This document shows, one piece after another, positions 26,072 through 34,695 of a stretch of DNA of 64,000 bases. Numbering within the stretch: the first letter of the stretch is position 1; each line of letters starts with the position of its first letter. Source of the stretch: Chryseobacterium aquifrigidense (GTDB lineage: Bacteria > Bacteroidota > Bacteroidia > Flavobacteriales > Weeksellaceae); the NCBI RefSeq assembly GCF_006716485.1, contig NZ_VFPD01000001.1, forward strand, positions 3,020,008-3,084,007, in the 5' to 3' direction. The notes under the pieces were generated by a model. That model was not told where the DNA came from. It was given only the letters and a program-made list of their open reading frames with translations, and searched no databases. The translations under genes and the position numbers were made by a program.

Positions 26072-26306
26072 ATTATTTCTTTTATTAATTGAACTGAGTT
26101 CTTAAACAGAGATATTATTTTTGCAGGGTAAGGAAGCTGGAAGCTGCAGGAAGGAATACTTTCAGGTCTCAAAAATAGTTATAGTCAAATTCTATTATTC
26201 AATTTATTTACCTCAGAAATAACTTCCAGCCCCCATTCTTCCAGCTTCCCGGCTTTGGTATATTATTTTTAAAAAGTCGGTAAATCTATAAAACTCATAA
26301 TATCCC

Positions 26307-26338
26307 TTGGAAGTTATATTAAAAAGTTTGTAGTTTTG
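26307..26338 (+). promoter_or_regulatory. Promoter of the TetR gene
   Basis: TTG (26307-26309), a 21-nt spacer and TAGTTTTG (26331-26338) match the flavobacterial promoter. The operator dyad begins at the very next base, so bound repressor would block initiation. Confidence 0.65.
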
Positions 26339-26351
26339 CTAACGCTGTTAG
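26339..26351. promoter_or_regulatory. TetR-type operator O1 (autoregulation)
   Basis: CTAACGCTGTTAG is a dyad (CTAAC-N3-GTTAG) between the tetR promoter and its ATG. Three close matches lie before the efflux operon. Confidence 0.7.
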
Positions 26352-26363
26352 TAAATAAATATC

Positions 26364-26960
26364 ATGGGTCTACATGAACGCCGTCAACGAGAAAAAGAAT
26401 CTATCCGCGCAAATATTTTGCAGGCTGCTTTTACGTTGGCTAAAACTGAAGGCTGGGCATCACTTTCTATGCGAAAGATAGCAGACGCTATTGAGTATAG
26501 TGCCCCGGTGGTGTATGATTATTTTGAAAATAAAGAAGCTATTCTATTTGAAATTTCTTTAGATGGCTTTCACAAGTTACATATAGAATTATTAAAAGCT
26601 CAGCAGAAACACGATACTCCGGAAGAGCAACTTGTTGCCATTGTGGATGCGTACTGGAACTTTGCTTTTAAAAACAAGGAATATTACCAGCTGATGTTTG
26701 GTCTTGGAATGCAGTGTTGCGGAAAAGGACAGATGAAAAAGGAATTCTCATCATTCCAAGAGCTTATCTATGAATGTACTTATGAGATTATAAAGAAAAA
26801 CGGATCCAATCCGGACAATGCCTGTCATATGTCTCACGCTCTGTTTTCTGCCGTACACGGAATGATCTCTATTATGATGATGCGTACAGCTGATATCCCT
26901 TCAACAATGAATAAGACGACTTTAGACGAAACTGTTTCGGCTTTTATTAAGTCTTTATAG
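26364..26960 (+). CDS. TetR/AcrR-family repressor of the adjacent efflux operon
   Basis: This 198-aa repressor has an N-terminal HTH (ASLSMRKIADAIEYSAPVVY near 32-51, then DYFENKEAIL) and a C-terminal ligand domain with CHMSHALFSAVHGMISIMMM near 165. Family members release DNA on binding small molecules. It lies directly upstream of an RND operon in the same direction, and a matching dyad occurs before itself and three times before the operon, so it very probably represses both. Confidence 0.92.
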   Translation: MGLHERRQREKESIRANILQAAFTLAKTEGWASLSMRKIADAIEYSAPVVYDYFENKEAILFEISLDGFHKLHIELLKAQQKHDTPEEQLVAIVDAYWNFAFKNKEYYQLMFGLGMQCCGKGQMKKEFSSFQELIYECTYEIIKKNGSNPDNACHMSHALFSAVHGMISIMMMRTADIPSTMNKTTLDETVSAFIKSL

Positions 26961-26979
26961 ATTTTTTTTGAATTAAAAA

Positions 26980-26992
26980 TTAACACCGTTAG
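26980..26992. promoter_or_regulatory. TetR-type operator O2
   Basis: TTAACACCGTTAG, arms TAAC/GTTA with 3-nt centre, with an extra half site TTAACAC at 26998. Confidence 0.65.
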
Positions 26993-27109
26993 GAAAATTA
27001 ACACTGAATTAATATAGATAATTCCTGTTAGTCCTGATTAAAAACTCAAACATTTATGAAGCCATTCATCTTTTTAAGTTGTTAAAATTAGTGATTTTTT
27101 GCTTATTAA

Positions 27110-27122
27110 TTAACACTGTTAG
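27110..27122. promoter_or_regulatory. TetR-type operator O3
   Basis: TTAACACTGTTAG followed by a second half site TTAACAC, same layout as O2. Confidence 0.65.
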
Positions 27123-27242
27123 TAAAATTAACACACCTTACACCATCATTATACACTTAAATACATTAAAAACAATTTCAATTATGGAAACAATCGACTT
27201 TATTGGACATTAAAAATTCTGTAATTTTTTTTGAACTAATTA

Positions 27243-27255
27243 TTAACACTGTTAG
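27243..27255. promoter_or_regulatory. TetR-type operator O4
   Basis: TTAACACTGTTAG, 69 bp before the start of the periplasmic adaptor gene, the best placed copy to block operon transcription. Confidence 0.68.
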
Positions 27256-27324
27256 GAAAAAATACAGCATTTATCAAAACACATTACTTACCTCTAACAC
27301 TTCATTAAAAAAATTAAACCAACA

Positions 27325-28485
27325 ATGAAATTACCTGGAAAAACAAGGTTTATTGTACTTATTGCAAGTATAATTCTTTTACAGAGCTGCACAAAAGCCG
27401 CAGAAGGAACCAATGCCGCACCTCCAGCTCCAGAACTTCCGGTTTATACCGTTATTACTTCGCCCGCTACTACATATCAGGAGTTCCCAACTGCTTTGGA
27501 AGGGAAAAACAACGTCGAAATCCGATCTCAGGTAGATGGATATCTGGATAGAATCTATGTAGAAGAAGGTGCTTATGTAAGAGCGGGACAACCGTTATTT
27601 AAAATAGATTCAAGAAGCTATGGCGAGCAGATGAATATGGCTCAGGCTAATCTTCAGGTTGCCAATGCCAATATTCAAAAAGCACGAGTAGAAGTTGACA
27701 GACTTCAGCCACTGGTTGCTGCCAAAGTAGTTTCTGATGTACAGCTTAAAACAGCAAAAGCTAATTATGAAGCTGCCGTTGCTGCAGCTTCACAAGCCAA
27801 AGCCTCTGTAGGCAGCGCCAGAATCAACGTAGGATTTACCACCATTACAGCTCCTGTGAGCGGTTATATCGGAAGAATTCCTTATAAAAAAGGAAGCCTG
27901 ATCTCAAGAACAGATGTAAATCCATTGACTTTATTATCTGATATCAGTGAAATCTATGCCTATTTCTCTTTAAGTGAACTTGATTTCATCGCTTTCCAGA
28001 ATAAATATCCGGGAGCAAGCTTAGAAGAAAAACTGAAAAATATGCCCATGGTAGATCTTGTGATTGCTGACAACAGTACTTACCCTGAAAAAGGAAGACT
28101 AAGTATTGTAGACGGACAGTTTGATAAAACTACCGGAGCGATCAGTGTACGTGCCGTTTTCCCTAATGCCAACGGAACGTTAAGAACCGGAAACACGGGA
28201 AGAGTACGTATGCCTCAGCTTATTTCAAATGCTGTAGTTATTCCTCAGGAATCTACCTTCGAAATTCAGGATAAAACCTATGTCTATGTAATGGGTAAAG
28301 ATCAGAAGGTAACCGGAAGACCTATCAAAATATCAGGAAAAACGGATAGCTATTATTTTATTTCTGAAGGGCTTGCGCCTGGAGAAAAAATTGTATTCAC
28401 AGGAATTGGAAACCTGAAAGATGGTGCCTCCATCAAGCCGAAAAATATTTCTTCGGACAGCTTGTTAAAAGCAAAACCATTATAG
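27325..28485 (+). CDS. RND efflux periplasmic adaptor, lipoprotein (HlyD/AcrA type)
   Basis: This 386-aa membrane-fusion protein has a lipobox LLQSC (Cys22). A biotinyl-lipoyl-like domain in two halves (VEIRSQVDGYLDRIYVEEGA near 66 and GFTTITAPVSGYIGRIPYKKG near 170) flanks an alpha-helical hairpin (MAQANLQVANANIQKA), followed by the beta-barrel and membrane-proximal domains. It links the inner-membrane pump to the outer-membrane channel. First gene of a three-gene efflux operon. Confidence 0.94.
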   Translation: MKLPGKTRFIVLIASIILLQSCTKAAEGTNAAPPAPELPVYTVITSPATTYQEFPTALEGKNNVEIRSQVDGYLDRIYVEEGAYVRAGQPLFKIDSRSYGEQMNMAQANLQVANANIQKARVEVDRLQPLVAAKVVSDVQLKTAKANYEAAVAAASQAKASVGSARINVGFTTITAPVSGYIGRIPYKKGSLISRTDVNPLTLLSDISEIYAYFSLSELDFIAFQNKYPGASLEEKLKNMPMVDLVIADNSTYPEKGRLSIVDGQFDKTTGAISVRAVFPNANGTLRTGNTGRVRMPQLISNAVVIPQESTFEIQDKTYVYVMGKDQKVTGRPIKISGKTDSYYFISEGLAPGEKIVFTGIGNLKDGASIKPKNISSDSLLKAKPL

Positions 28486-28525
28486 TCCTTTCCGAATACA
28501 GAAGACTTAAAAAAATAAACTTCTT

Positions 28526-31500
28526 ATGTTAAAACAATTTATAGAAAGACCGGTCCTTTCAACGGTCATCTCCATAATACTCTTATTATTGGGAGCTTTG
28601 TCTCTCTTTAATTTACCGATTGCCCTCTTCCCGGATATCGCTCCACCAAGCGTTCAGGTAACGGCATTCTATCCCGGAGCCAATGCTGAGGTGGTAGCAC
28701 GTTCGGTGGCTACTCCTATTGAGGAAGCAGTGAACGGGGTTGAGAATATGACCTATATGACTTCCAACTCCAGTAACGACGGTACCATGACCCTGAGTGT
28801 TTTCTTCAAACAGGGCGCTGATGCCGACAATGCGGCAGTAAACGTACAGAACCGTGTATCGAAAGCGATGAGCCAGCTGCCTCAGGAAGTAGTTCAGGCG
28901 GGAATTTCCACACAGAAGGTACAGAACAGTATGATCATGTTCATGGGATTGACCAGTGAAGATGAAAAACAATATGATGAATTATTCCTTCAGAATTACC
29001 TGAAAATTAATGTCATTCCACAGATACAGCGTATTCCTGGGGTAGCACAAGCTCAGGTATTCGGAACAAGGGATTATTCCATGAGAATCTGGCTGAAACC
29101 GGATCGTCTGGCAGCTAATAACCTCTCTCCTCAGGAAGTTTTGGGAGCCATTAAAGATCACAACCTTGAAGCTGCCCCAGGCCGTCTTGGACAGGGAAGT
29201 AAGGAAACCTATGAATATATCCTTAAATATAAAGGAAAACTGAATAAGGATGAAGACTATGAAAACATCGCCATCAAAGCAAACAGTGATGGATCTTTCT
29301 TAAGATTAAAAGATGTAGCAAGAGTAGAATTTGGTTCTTATACCTATACTGCCACCAACAGAGTAGACGGAAAACCGGTTGCCGGATTTGCTATCCTGCA
29401 GACAGCCGGATCCAATGCCAACGAAATCCTTACGGAAATTGAAAAGCAGGTGAAAGTAATGGAAACTACCCTTCCAAAGGGAGTGAAGCCAATCATCATG
29501 TATAATTCCAAAGATTTCCTTGATGCTTCTATCCACCAGGTTGTGGAAACGCTTGTTATTGCCTTCGTATTGGTATTTATTGTAGTATTTATCTTCCTTC
29601 AGGATTTCAGATCTACCTTAATTCCGGCTATTGCAGTACCAGTTGCGATTATCGGGACATTCTTCTTCCTACAGTTATTTGGTTTCAGTATCAACATGCT
29701 TACGTTGTTTGCATTGGTACTCGCCATTGGTATTGTGGTAGATGATGCCATTGTTGTGGTGGAAGCCGTCCATTCTAAAATGGAACAAACGGGAATGCCT
29801 GTAGAACATGCTACGATGCACTCGATGAGCGAAATTTCAGGAGCTATTATTTCCATTACATTGGTAATGTGTGCCGTGTTTATTCCGGTTGGATTTATGC
29901 AGGGACCTGCAGGAGTTTTCTACAGACAGTTTGCTTTCACATTAGCGATTGCGATTTTAATCTCAGCAGTGAATGCATTAACATTGAGTCCGGCATTATG
30001 TGCGATGTTCTTAAATGATCCTCAGGGAGAACACGGGGAACACGGTCATAAAAAAGGTTTTGGAGCAAGATTCTTCAATGCTTTCAATGCCAGCTTCAAC
30101 AGCATGACGAGAAAATATATCTACAGCCTTAAGTTTTTAATTAAAAATAAATGGGTTGCAATAGGTGGTCTTGTTGTTATTACAGCAGCCAGTGTCTTTC
30201 TGATCAAAAAAGCACCGTCAGGATTTATTCCTACAGAAGACCAGGGATTCGTATTATATGCCGTGAATACTCCTCCGGGAAGTTCACTGGAAAGAACACA
30301 CAGAGCGACAGCACAAATTGATAAAATCATCAATGGTGAAAAAGCAACCAACCACCTTTGGGTAGCAGATGGGATGAACTTCATCAGTAATGCCAACGCT
30401 TCTCCATATTCTGCAGGTTTCATTAAACTTAAAGATTATGACAAGCGTGGTGAAATGAAAGATCCTGATCAGATTGCAGCAACATTGACAGGTAAGGTAA
30501 GCCAGGTAAAAGATGCCAATGCATTCTTCTTCAACTTCCCTACTGTACAAGGTTTCGGTAACGTTTCCGGATTTGAGTTCATGCTTCAGGATAAAACGAA
30601 CGGTTCTTTTGAACAGTTGGGAACAACTACTCAGCAGTTCATTGGAGAGCTGATGAAAAGACCTGAGATTGCATTTGCCTTTACAACTTATGCCGCAGGA
30701 AATCCCCAGTATACCATTGATGTGGATACAGATAAGGCCAACCAGCTGGGTGTTTCTGTAACAGAACTGATGCAGACCATGCAGATTTATTTCGGAAGTA
30801 GCTTTGTATCAGATTTCAACAGATTCGGAAAATATTACAGAGTAATGGCTCAGGCAGATATTCCTTACCGTACGGATGTCAATTCACTGGAAGGAATTTA
30901 TGTAAAAAATAAATCCGGAGAAATGGTGCCTGCAAAAACTTTGGTAACATTAAAAAGATCTTTCGGTCCTGAAACGGTAACAAGAAATAACCTTTTCAAC
31001 GCAGTAACCATCAACGGAACTCCAAAACCTGGTTACAGTACCGGAGATGCCATCAAAGCGGTAGAAGAAGTGGCACAGCAGTCACTGCCAAGAGGATACG
31101 GATATGAATGGACAGGGATTACCCGTGAAGAGATTAAAACAAGCGGACAGACTGCCTTTATTTTCTTCTTAAGTATTCTTTTTGTTTACTTCTTACTGGC
31201 AGCTCAGTATGAAAGTTATATCCTTCCGTTTGCTATTATCCTTACCATTCCTACAGGGATTTTCGGAGTATTTGCCTTCACAGGATTAGCCGGAATCGAT
31301 AACAATATTTATGTTCAGGTAGGATTGATCATGCTTGTCGGGCTATTGGCAAAAAATGCCATCCTGATTGTAGAGTTTGCCGTACAGAGAAGAAAAGCAG
31401 GGAAAACATTGATTGAATCTGCACTTCAGGCATCAAGATTACGTTTAAGACCGATCTTAATGACCTCTTTTGCCTTCATCGTGGGAATGCTTCCGCTGGT

Positions 31501-31708
31501 ATGGACGCAAGGTGCTTCTTCAAAAGGAAACCACTCTATCGGTTACAGTACAGTAGGGGGAATGCTTACAGGAGTAATATTCGGGATCTTTATCATTCCG
31601 GTAATGTATGTCATATTCCAGTATCTGCATGAAAAAATGCCAAGCAGAAAAAAGAAAAGACTTCTGAGAAAACAAATGGAGGAAGAGCTTTTAGCTGCTA
31701 GTCACTAA
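28526..31708 (+). CDS. RND multidrug efflux permease, HAE-1 family
   Basis: This 1060-aa proton-driven transporter of the AcrB/MexB type has about 12 membrane segments in two homologous halves, each with a large periplasmic loop. The start MLKQFIERPVLSTVISIIL is typical. The proton-relay Asp pair is in VVDDAIVVVEAVHSKME near 403, and the second-half counterpart is LLAKNAILIVEFAVQRRKAG near 945. It exports drugs, dyes or bile-salt-like compounds. Substrates cannot be read from sequence. 40 nt after the adaptor gene. Confidence 0.96.
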   Translation: MLKQFIERPVLSTVISIILLLLGALSLFNLPIALFPDIAPPSVQVTAFYPGANAEVVARSVATPIEEAVNGVENMTYMTSNSSNDGTMTLSVFFKQGADADNAAVNVQNRVSKAMSQLPQEVVQAGISTQKVQNSMIMFMGLTSEDEKQYDELFLQNYLKINVIPQIQRIPGVAQAQVFGTRDYSMRIWLKPDRLAANNLSPQEVLGAIKDHNLEAAPGRLGQGSKETYEYILKYKGKLNKDEDYENIAIKANSDGSFLRLKDVARVEFGSYTYTATNRVDGKPVAGFAILQTAGSNANEILTEIEKQVKVMETTLPKGVKPIIMYNSKDFLDASIHQVVETLVIAFVLVFIVVFIFLQDFRSTLIPAIAVPVAIIGTFFFLQLFGFSINMLTLFALVLAIGIVVDDAIVVVEAVHSKMEQTGMPVEHATMHSMSEISGAIISITLVMCAVFIPVGFMQGPAGVFYRQFAFTLAIAILISAVNALTLSPALCAMFLNDPQGEHGEHGHKKGFGARFFNAFNASFNSMTRKYIYSLKFLIKNKWVAIGGLVVITAASVFLIKKAPSGFIPTEDQGFVLYAVNTPPGSSLERTHRATAQIDKIINGEKATNHLWVADGMNFISNANASPYSAGFIKLKDYDKRGEMKDPDQIAATLTGKVSQVKDANAFFFNFPTVQGFGNVSGFEFMLQDKTNGSFEQLGTTTQQFIGELMKRPEIAFAFTTYAAGNPQYTIDVDTDKANQLGVSVTELMQTMQIYFGSSFVSDFNRFGKYYRVMAQADIPYRTDVNSLEGIYVKNKSGEMVPAKTLVTLKRSFGPETVTRNNLFNAVTINGTPKPGYSTGDAIKAVEEVAQQSLPRGYGYEWTGITREEIKTSGQTAFIFFLSILFVYFLLAAQYESYILPFAIILTIPTGIFGVFAFTGLAGIDNNIYVQVGLIMLVGLLAKNAILIVEFAVQRRKAGKTLIESALQASRLRLRPILMTSFAFIVGMLPLVWTQGASSKGNHSIGYSTVGGMLTGVIFGIFIIPVMYVIFQYLHEKMPSRKKKRLLRKQMEEELLAASH

Positions 31709-31769
31709 TAAAAAATGAATTACAAAAACTTAGAGAAAATTTTAAGATCATAGGTTTACCTATTTACCT

Positions 31770-31787
31770 GCCTGTTCTTAATGGTTT
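31770..31787. repeat. Copy of the CTTAATGG intergenic word
   Basis: TGTTCTTAATGGTTT recurs almost identically at 34581-34595. Both are intergenic. Confidence 0.4.
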
Positions 31788-31878
31788 AAAAAAGCTGATT
31801 ATTTTCTCCTACTAAAGACAATTTTTGCCTCTACAGAAACCTCTCTAAGTTTTGGATTCAATTAAAAGTTTAAAAACT

Positions 31879-33291
31879 ATGAAACGAGTAAAAAATATTA
31901 TTCTAACATTTGTGCTGGCCATCGGCTCTGTTTCGTGTGTGTCTAAACTGGCCTACACGGAGCCTGAGCTTCCTCTTCCGGAAAAGTTCCAGTACACCGC
32001 AACTGCAGACACCGCCAGTATAGCCAATCTGGAGTGGAAACAGTTTTTCAGCGATCCTATTTTGCAGGAATTGATTGAGAAAGGAATTAAAAATAATTAT
32101 GACCTTCAGATTGCCCTGAAACAGGTAGCTGCTTCACAGGAAAAACTGAAACAGGCAAAATATATGCAATATCCGGACGTTGGTTTCGGAGTAAGCGGAC
32201 AGATTTCAAGACCTTCCAAAAACAGCATGAACGGACAAAGCTTAAATTTATTTTTAGGTTCAAGCCATGTTGAAGATTATAATGCAGCTTTCAACCTTTC
32301 ATGGGAAGCAGACATCTGGGGAAAAATCAAAAACCAGCAGGAAGTTTCAAGAATGCAGTACCTTCAGACCTATGAAGGTTCAAAAGCAGTTCAGACTCAG
32401 GTAGTAGCAGCTATTGCTCAAGGATATTACAACCTGTTGATGCTTGACAGACAATTGGCTATTGCAAAATCAAATCTGGAACTGAGCAGCAATACTCTGC
32501 TGATTACACAGAAAATGTGGGAAAGTGGTGATAACACCTCTTTAGGAGTACAGCAGGCAGCAGCACAGAAACAGGCTACTGAACTTTTGATTGCCCAGCT
32601 GGAACAGAATATCGCCATTCAGGAAAATGCATTGAGTATTTTAACTGGTGAGCTGCCTAATAAAGTAAACAGAACCATTGAAATGTCTGATACTTCATTA
32701 CCTCAGAATATCTCAGCAGGACTTCCTGCAGCTATGGTAAGCCGAAGACCGGACGTACGCCAGCAGGAATTGGTTTTATTAGAATCCAATGCGATGGTAG
32801 GAATTGCTCAGGCCAACATGTATCCGGCACTGAAGATTACAGCTAACGGAGGGGTTAATTCATTCAAATTTGATAACTGGTTCCAGATTCCGGCTTCGTT
32901 ATTCGGATCGGTTTTAGGGGGAATTACCCAGCCTATTTTCCAGAAAAGACAGTTGAAAACAGATCTGGAAGTAGCTAAAATTCAAAGAGAGAAAAATGTC
33001 CTGGCATTTCGCCAGTCGGTATTGAATGCTGTAGGTGAAATTTCTGATGCTTTGGTTTCCAATGAAAATCTAAAAGTTCAAGAACAGAAAGCCACAGAGC
33101 AATCTACCACATTGAAAGACGGAATTAAAAGTGCACAACTTCTTTACAAAGGAGGTTCAGCCAATTACCTGGAAGTGATTACAGCACAGGGAAATTCCCT
33201 ACAGGCAGAGTTGAATCTGGCTTCCATTAAAAGACAGAGATTAAGCAGCATTGTAGATTTATACAGAGCTTTAGGCGGCGGTTGGAAGTAG
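31879..33291 (+). CDS. TolC-family outer-membrane efflux channel
   Basis: This 470-aa lipoprotein-type outer-membrane factor (NodT/OprM group) has lipobox VSC near residue 20, two repeated OEP domains (EWKQFFSDPILQELIEKGI near 50 and MVSRRPDVRQQELVLLESNA near 285) and a tail PYR-like DLYRALGGGWK that is typical of OprM-like proteins. The ATG at 31879 is chosen over an upstream TTG because it gives a clean signal peptide. It completes the tripartite pump. The 170-bp gap after the permease gene could hold a processing site or a secondary promoter. Confidence 0.93.
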   Translation: MKRVKNIILTFVLAIGSVSCVSKLAYTEPELPLPEKFQYTATADTASIANLEWKQFFSDPILQELIEKGIKNNYDLQIALKQVAASQEKLKQAKYMQYPDVGFGVSGQISRPSKNSMNGQSLNLFLGSSHVEDYNAAFNLSWEADIWGKIKNQQEVSRMQYLQTYEGSKAVQTQVVAAIAQGYYNLLMLDRQLAIAKSNLELSSNTLLITQKMWESGDNTSLGVQQAAAQKQATELLIAQLEQNIAIQENALSILTGELPNKVNRTIEMSDTSLPQNISAGLPAAMVSRRPDVRQQELVLLESNAMVGIAQANMYPALKITANGGVNSFKFDNWFQIPASLFGSVLGGITQPIFQKRQLKTDLEVAKIQREKNVLAFRQSVLNAVGEISDALVSNENLKVQEQKATEQSTTLKDGIKSAQLLYKGGSANYLEVITAQGNSLQAELNLASIKRQRLSSIVDLYRALGGGWK

Positions 33292-33317
33292 TAAATTAAA
33301 TTATATTTGTTTTAAGG

Positions 33318-33347
33318 TGCGGTTCTTTTCAGAGCCGCATTTTTTTA
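33318..33347 (+). terminator. Terminator of the RND efflux operon
   Basis: TGCGGTTC / GAGCCGCA stem with one G-U pair, 6-nt loop and seven T. Confidence 0.88.
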
Positions 33348-33383
33348 ATATAAAAATACCTTAATTAATGATCATCCGTACTG

Positions 33384-33457
33384 TCATTCTGAATGGAACA
33401 AAGTGGAATGAAGAATCTTTTAAAATAATAGTTGAGATTCTTCCTTCGTCAGAATGA
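33384..33457. repeat. REP-like palindromic intergenic repeat
   Basis: Outer arms TCATTCTGA (33384-33392) / TCAGAATGA (33449-33457) and inner arms AAGAATCT (33411-33418) / AGATTCTT (33435-33442) can fold into one long interrupted hairpin. The wording is like short palindromic repeats scattered in Bacteroidota genomes. Confidence 0.6.
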
Positions 33458-33474
33458 AAAACAGAGCGCTTAAC

Positions 33475-34395
33475 TTATTCCTGAAATTGCTCCGCAATCC
33501 ATTTCAGCAAATCCTCATAATCCTTTTCAGAATACCCCAACTGTAAATAATGAATATCATCCGCCTTTCTGTACCATGTCAGCTGACGTTTTGCATATCT
33601 TCGGCTGTTCTTTTTAATTTCCGAAACCGCAAAATCAAGATCCCATTCTCCGTCAAAATATTTGAATAATTCTGCATAGCCCACAGTATTCAAAGCAGTC
33701 AGGTCTTTGAATTTTTCAAGACCTTTCACCTCATCCAGCAATCCATTTTCCATCATTATATCAACCCTGCGGTTGATTCTGTCATACAATTCTTCCCTTG
33801 GCGCTTCAATTCCGATTCTGATCACATTAAAATCTCTTCCATTTTGAGAAACCGAAATATGTTCAGAATATTTTTTATCCGTTTGCCAGATAATATCTAT
33901 GGCTCTTAATAGCCTACGGTGATTGTGAATATCTACCACATTGAAATATTCGGGATCGAGTTCTTTTAAAATTCCCTGAAGTTTTTCTATCCCTTCCTCT
34001 TCCATCATGGCCTGAAGCTTCTCCTGGTTTTCAGCATTCGCTTCCGGTAAATCATGAAGCCCTTCTATCACTGCTTTTTCATACATCATGCTTCCACCAA
34101 CAAGAATCACAGTGTCATGAGCAGCAAAAAGTTCATTAAGTTTCTGAAGCGCATCTTCTTCATATTGTCCGATAGAATAATAGTCTTCCACAGATAGGTT
34201 TCCGATAAAATGATGAGGTGCTCCAGCCAGTTCTTCTTCTGAAGGAGCAGCCGTTCCTATTTTCATTTCTTTAAAAAACTGGCGGGAATCACAGGAAATA
34301 ATCTCCGTATTGAAATGCTGAGCCAAATCAATTGCCAATCTCGTTTTACCAATTCCGGTGGGTCCTACAACAGAAATTAAATTTTTCTTTTTCAC
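33475..34395 (-). CDS. miaA: tRNA dimethylallyltransferase
   Basis: This 306-aa enzyme isopentenylates A37 of tRNAs reading codons that start with U. The P-loop GPTGIGKTRLAIDLA is at residue 11, followed by EIISCDSRQFFKEMKIGTA (DSxQ) and HHFIGNLSVEDYYS. The C-terminal TWYRKAD is the family end motif. Monocistronic, convergent with the efflux operon. Confidence 0.96.
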   Translation of the reverse strand: MKKKNLISVVGPTGIGKTRLAIDLAQHFNTEIISCDSRQFFKEMKIGTAAPSEEELAGAPHHFIGNLSVEDYYSIGQYEEDALQKLNELFAAHDTVILVGGSMMYEKAVIEGLHDLPEANAENQEKLQAMMEEEGIEKLQGILKELDPEYFNVVDIHNHRRLLRAIDIIWQTDKKYSEHISVSQNGRDFNVIRIGIEAPREELYDRINRRVDIMMENGLLDEVKGLEKFKDLTALNTVGYAELFKYFDGEWDLDFAVSEIKKNSRRYAKRQLTWYRKADDIHYLQLGYSEKDYEDLLKWIAEQFQE

Positions 34396-34695
34396 CGCGC
34401 TAATTTACGAAAATGCACTCATTTGATTTTTTATTTTTGAATACAAATAAAGCTGCTGTTTATTTTGAACCATTAAGTTTTTAATGAAGAAGTTAAGAAT
34501 ATTAGGACGAGCTTCGCTTCTTAGTATGCACTTATAAAAATCTACCTTATTTTTTTCCTTAGTTAGCTTAACACCTTACATGTTCTTAATGGTTCAGATA
34601 AATTTAAAAATTGAATAATCATATATTTTATGTTGAAGTTTCATGGTATTATAGTATAGACTTAAATGTTTATCTTTGTAGAACAATAAAAAACT
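34396..34695. other. Divergent intergenic region with an 11-bp inverted repeat
   Basis: GAACCATTAAG (34467-34477) and CTTAATGGTTC (34585-34595) are perfect complements 107 bp apart. Between them is a second short dyad around GACGAGCTTCGCTTC. No ORF. The yicC promoter box lies at the end. Confidence 0.55.
34671..34678 (+). promoter_or_regulatory. -7 box for yicC
   Basis: TATCTTTG, 17 nt before the ATG. Confidence 0.55.

Larger units (their letters stand above)
26045..26363. other. Divergent intergenic region with 12-bp inverted repeat
   Basis: No ORF. It holds the -7 box of the thioredoxin-like gene, an inverted repeat GGAAGCTGGAAG (26132-26143) / CTTCCAGCTTCC (26238-26249) inside purine/pyrimidine word-repeat DNA, and the promoter-operator of the TetR gene. 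Confidence 0.55.
26961..27324. promoter_or_regulatory. 364-bp regulatory region of the RND operon with three repeated operator modules
   Basis: Three similar ~45-bp units begin near 26958, 27091 and 27219, about 130 bp apart. Each has a T-rich tract, A/T-rich linker and a TTAACAC(T/C)GTTAG dyad. The first two also share a GTTAGxAAAATTAACAC tail. No coding gene is present. A 9-codon ORF at 27184 is judged spurious. Confidence 0.65.

Noticed and set aside
27184..27213. 9-codon ORF (METIDFIGH) between the operator modules
   Set aside because: Too short, no amino-acid bias of an attenuator, no following terminator.
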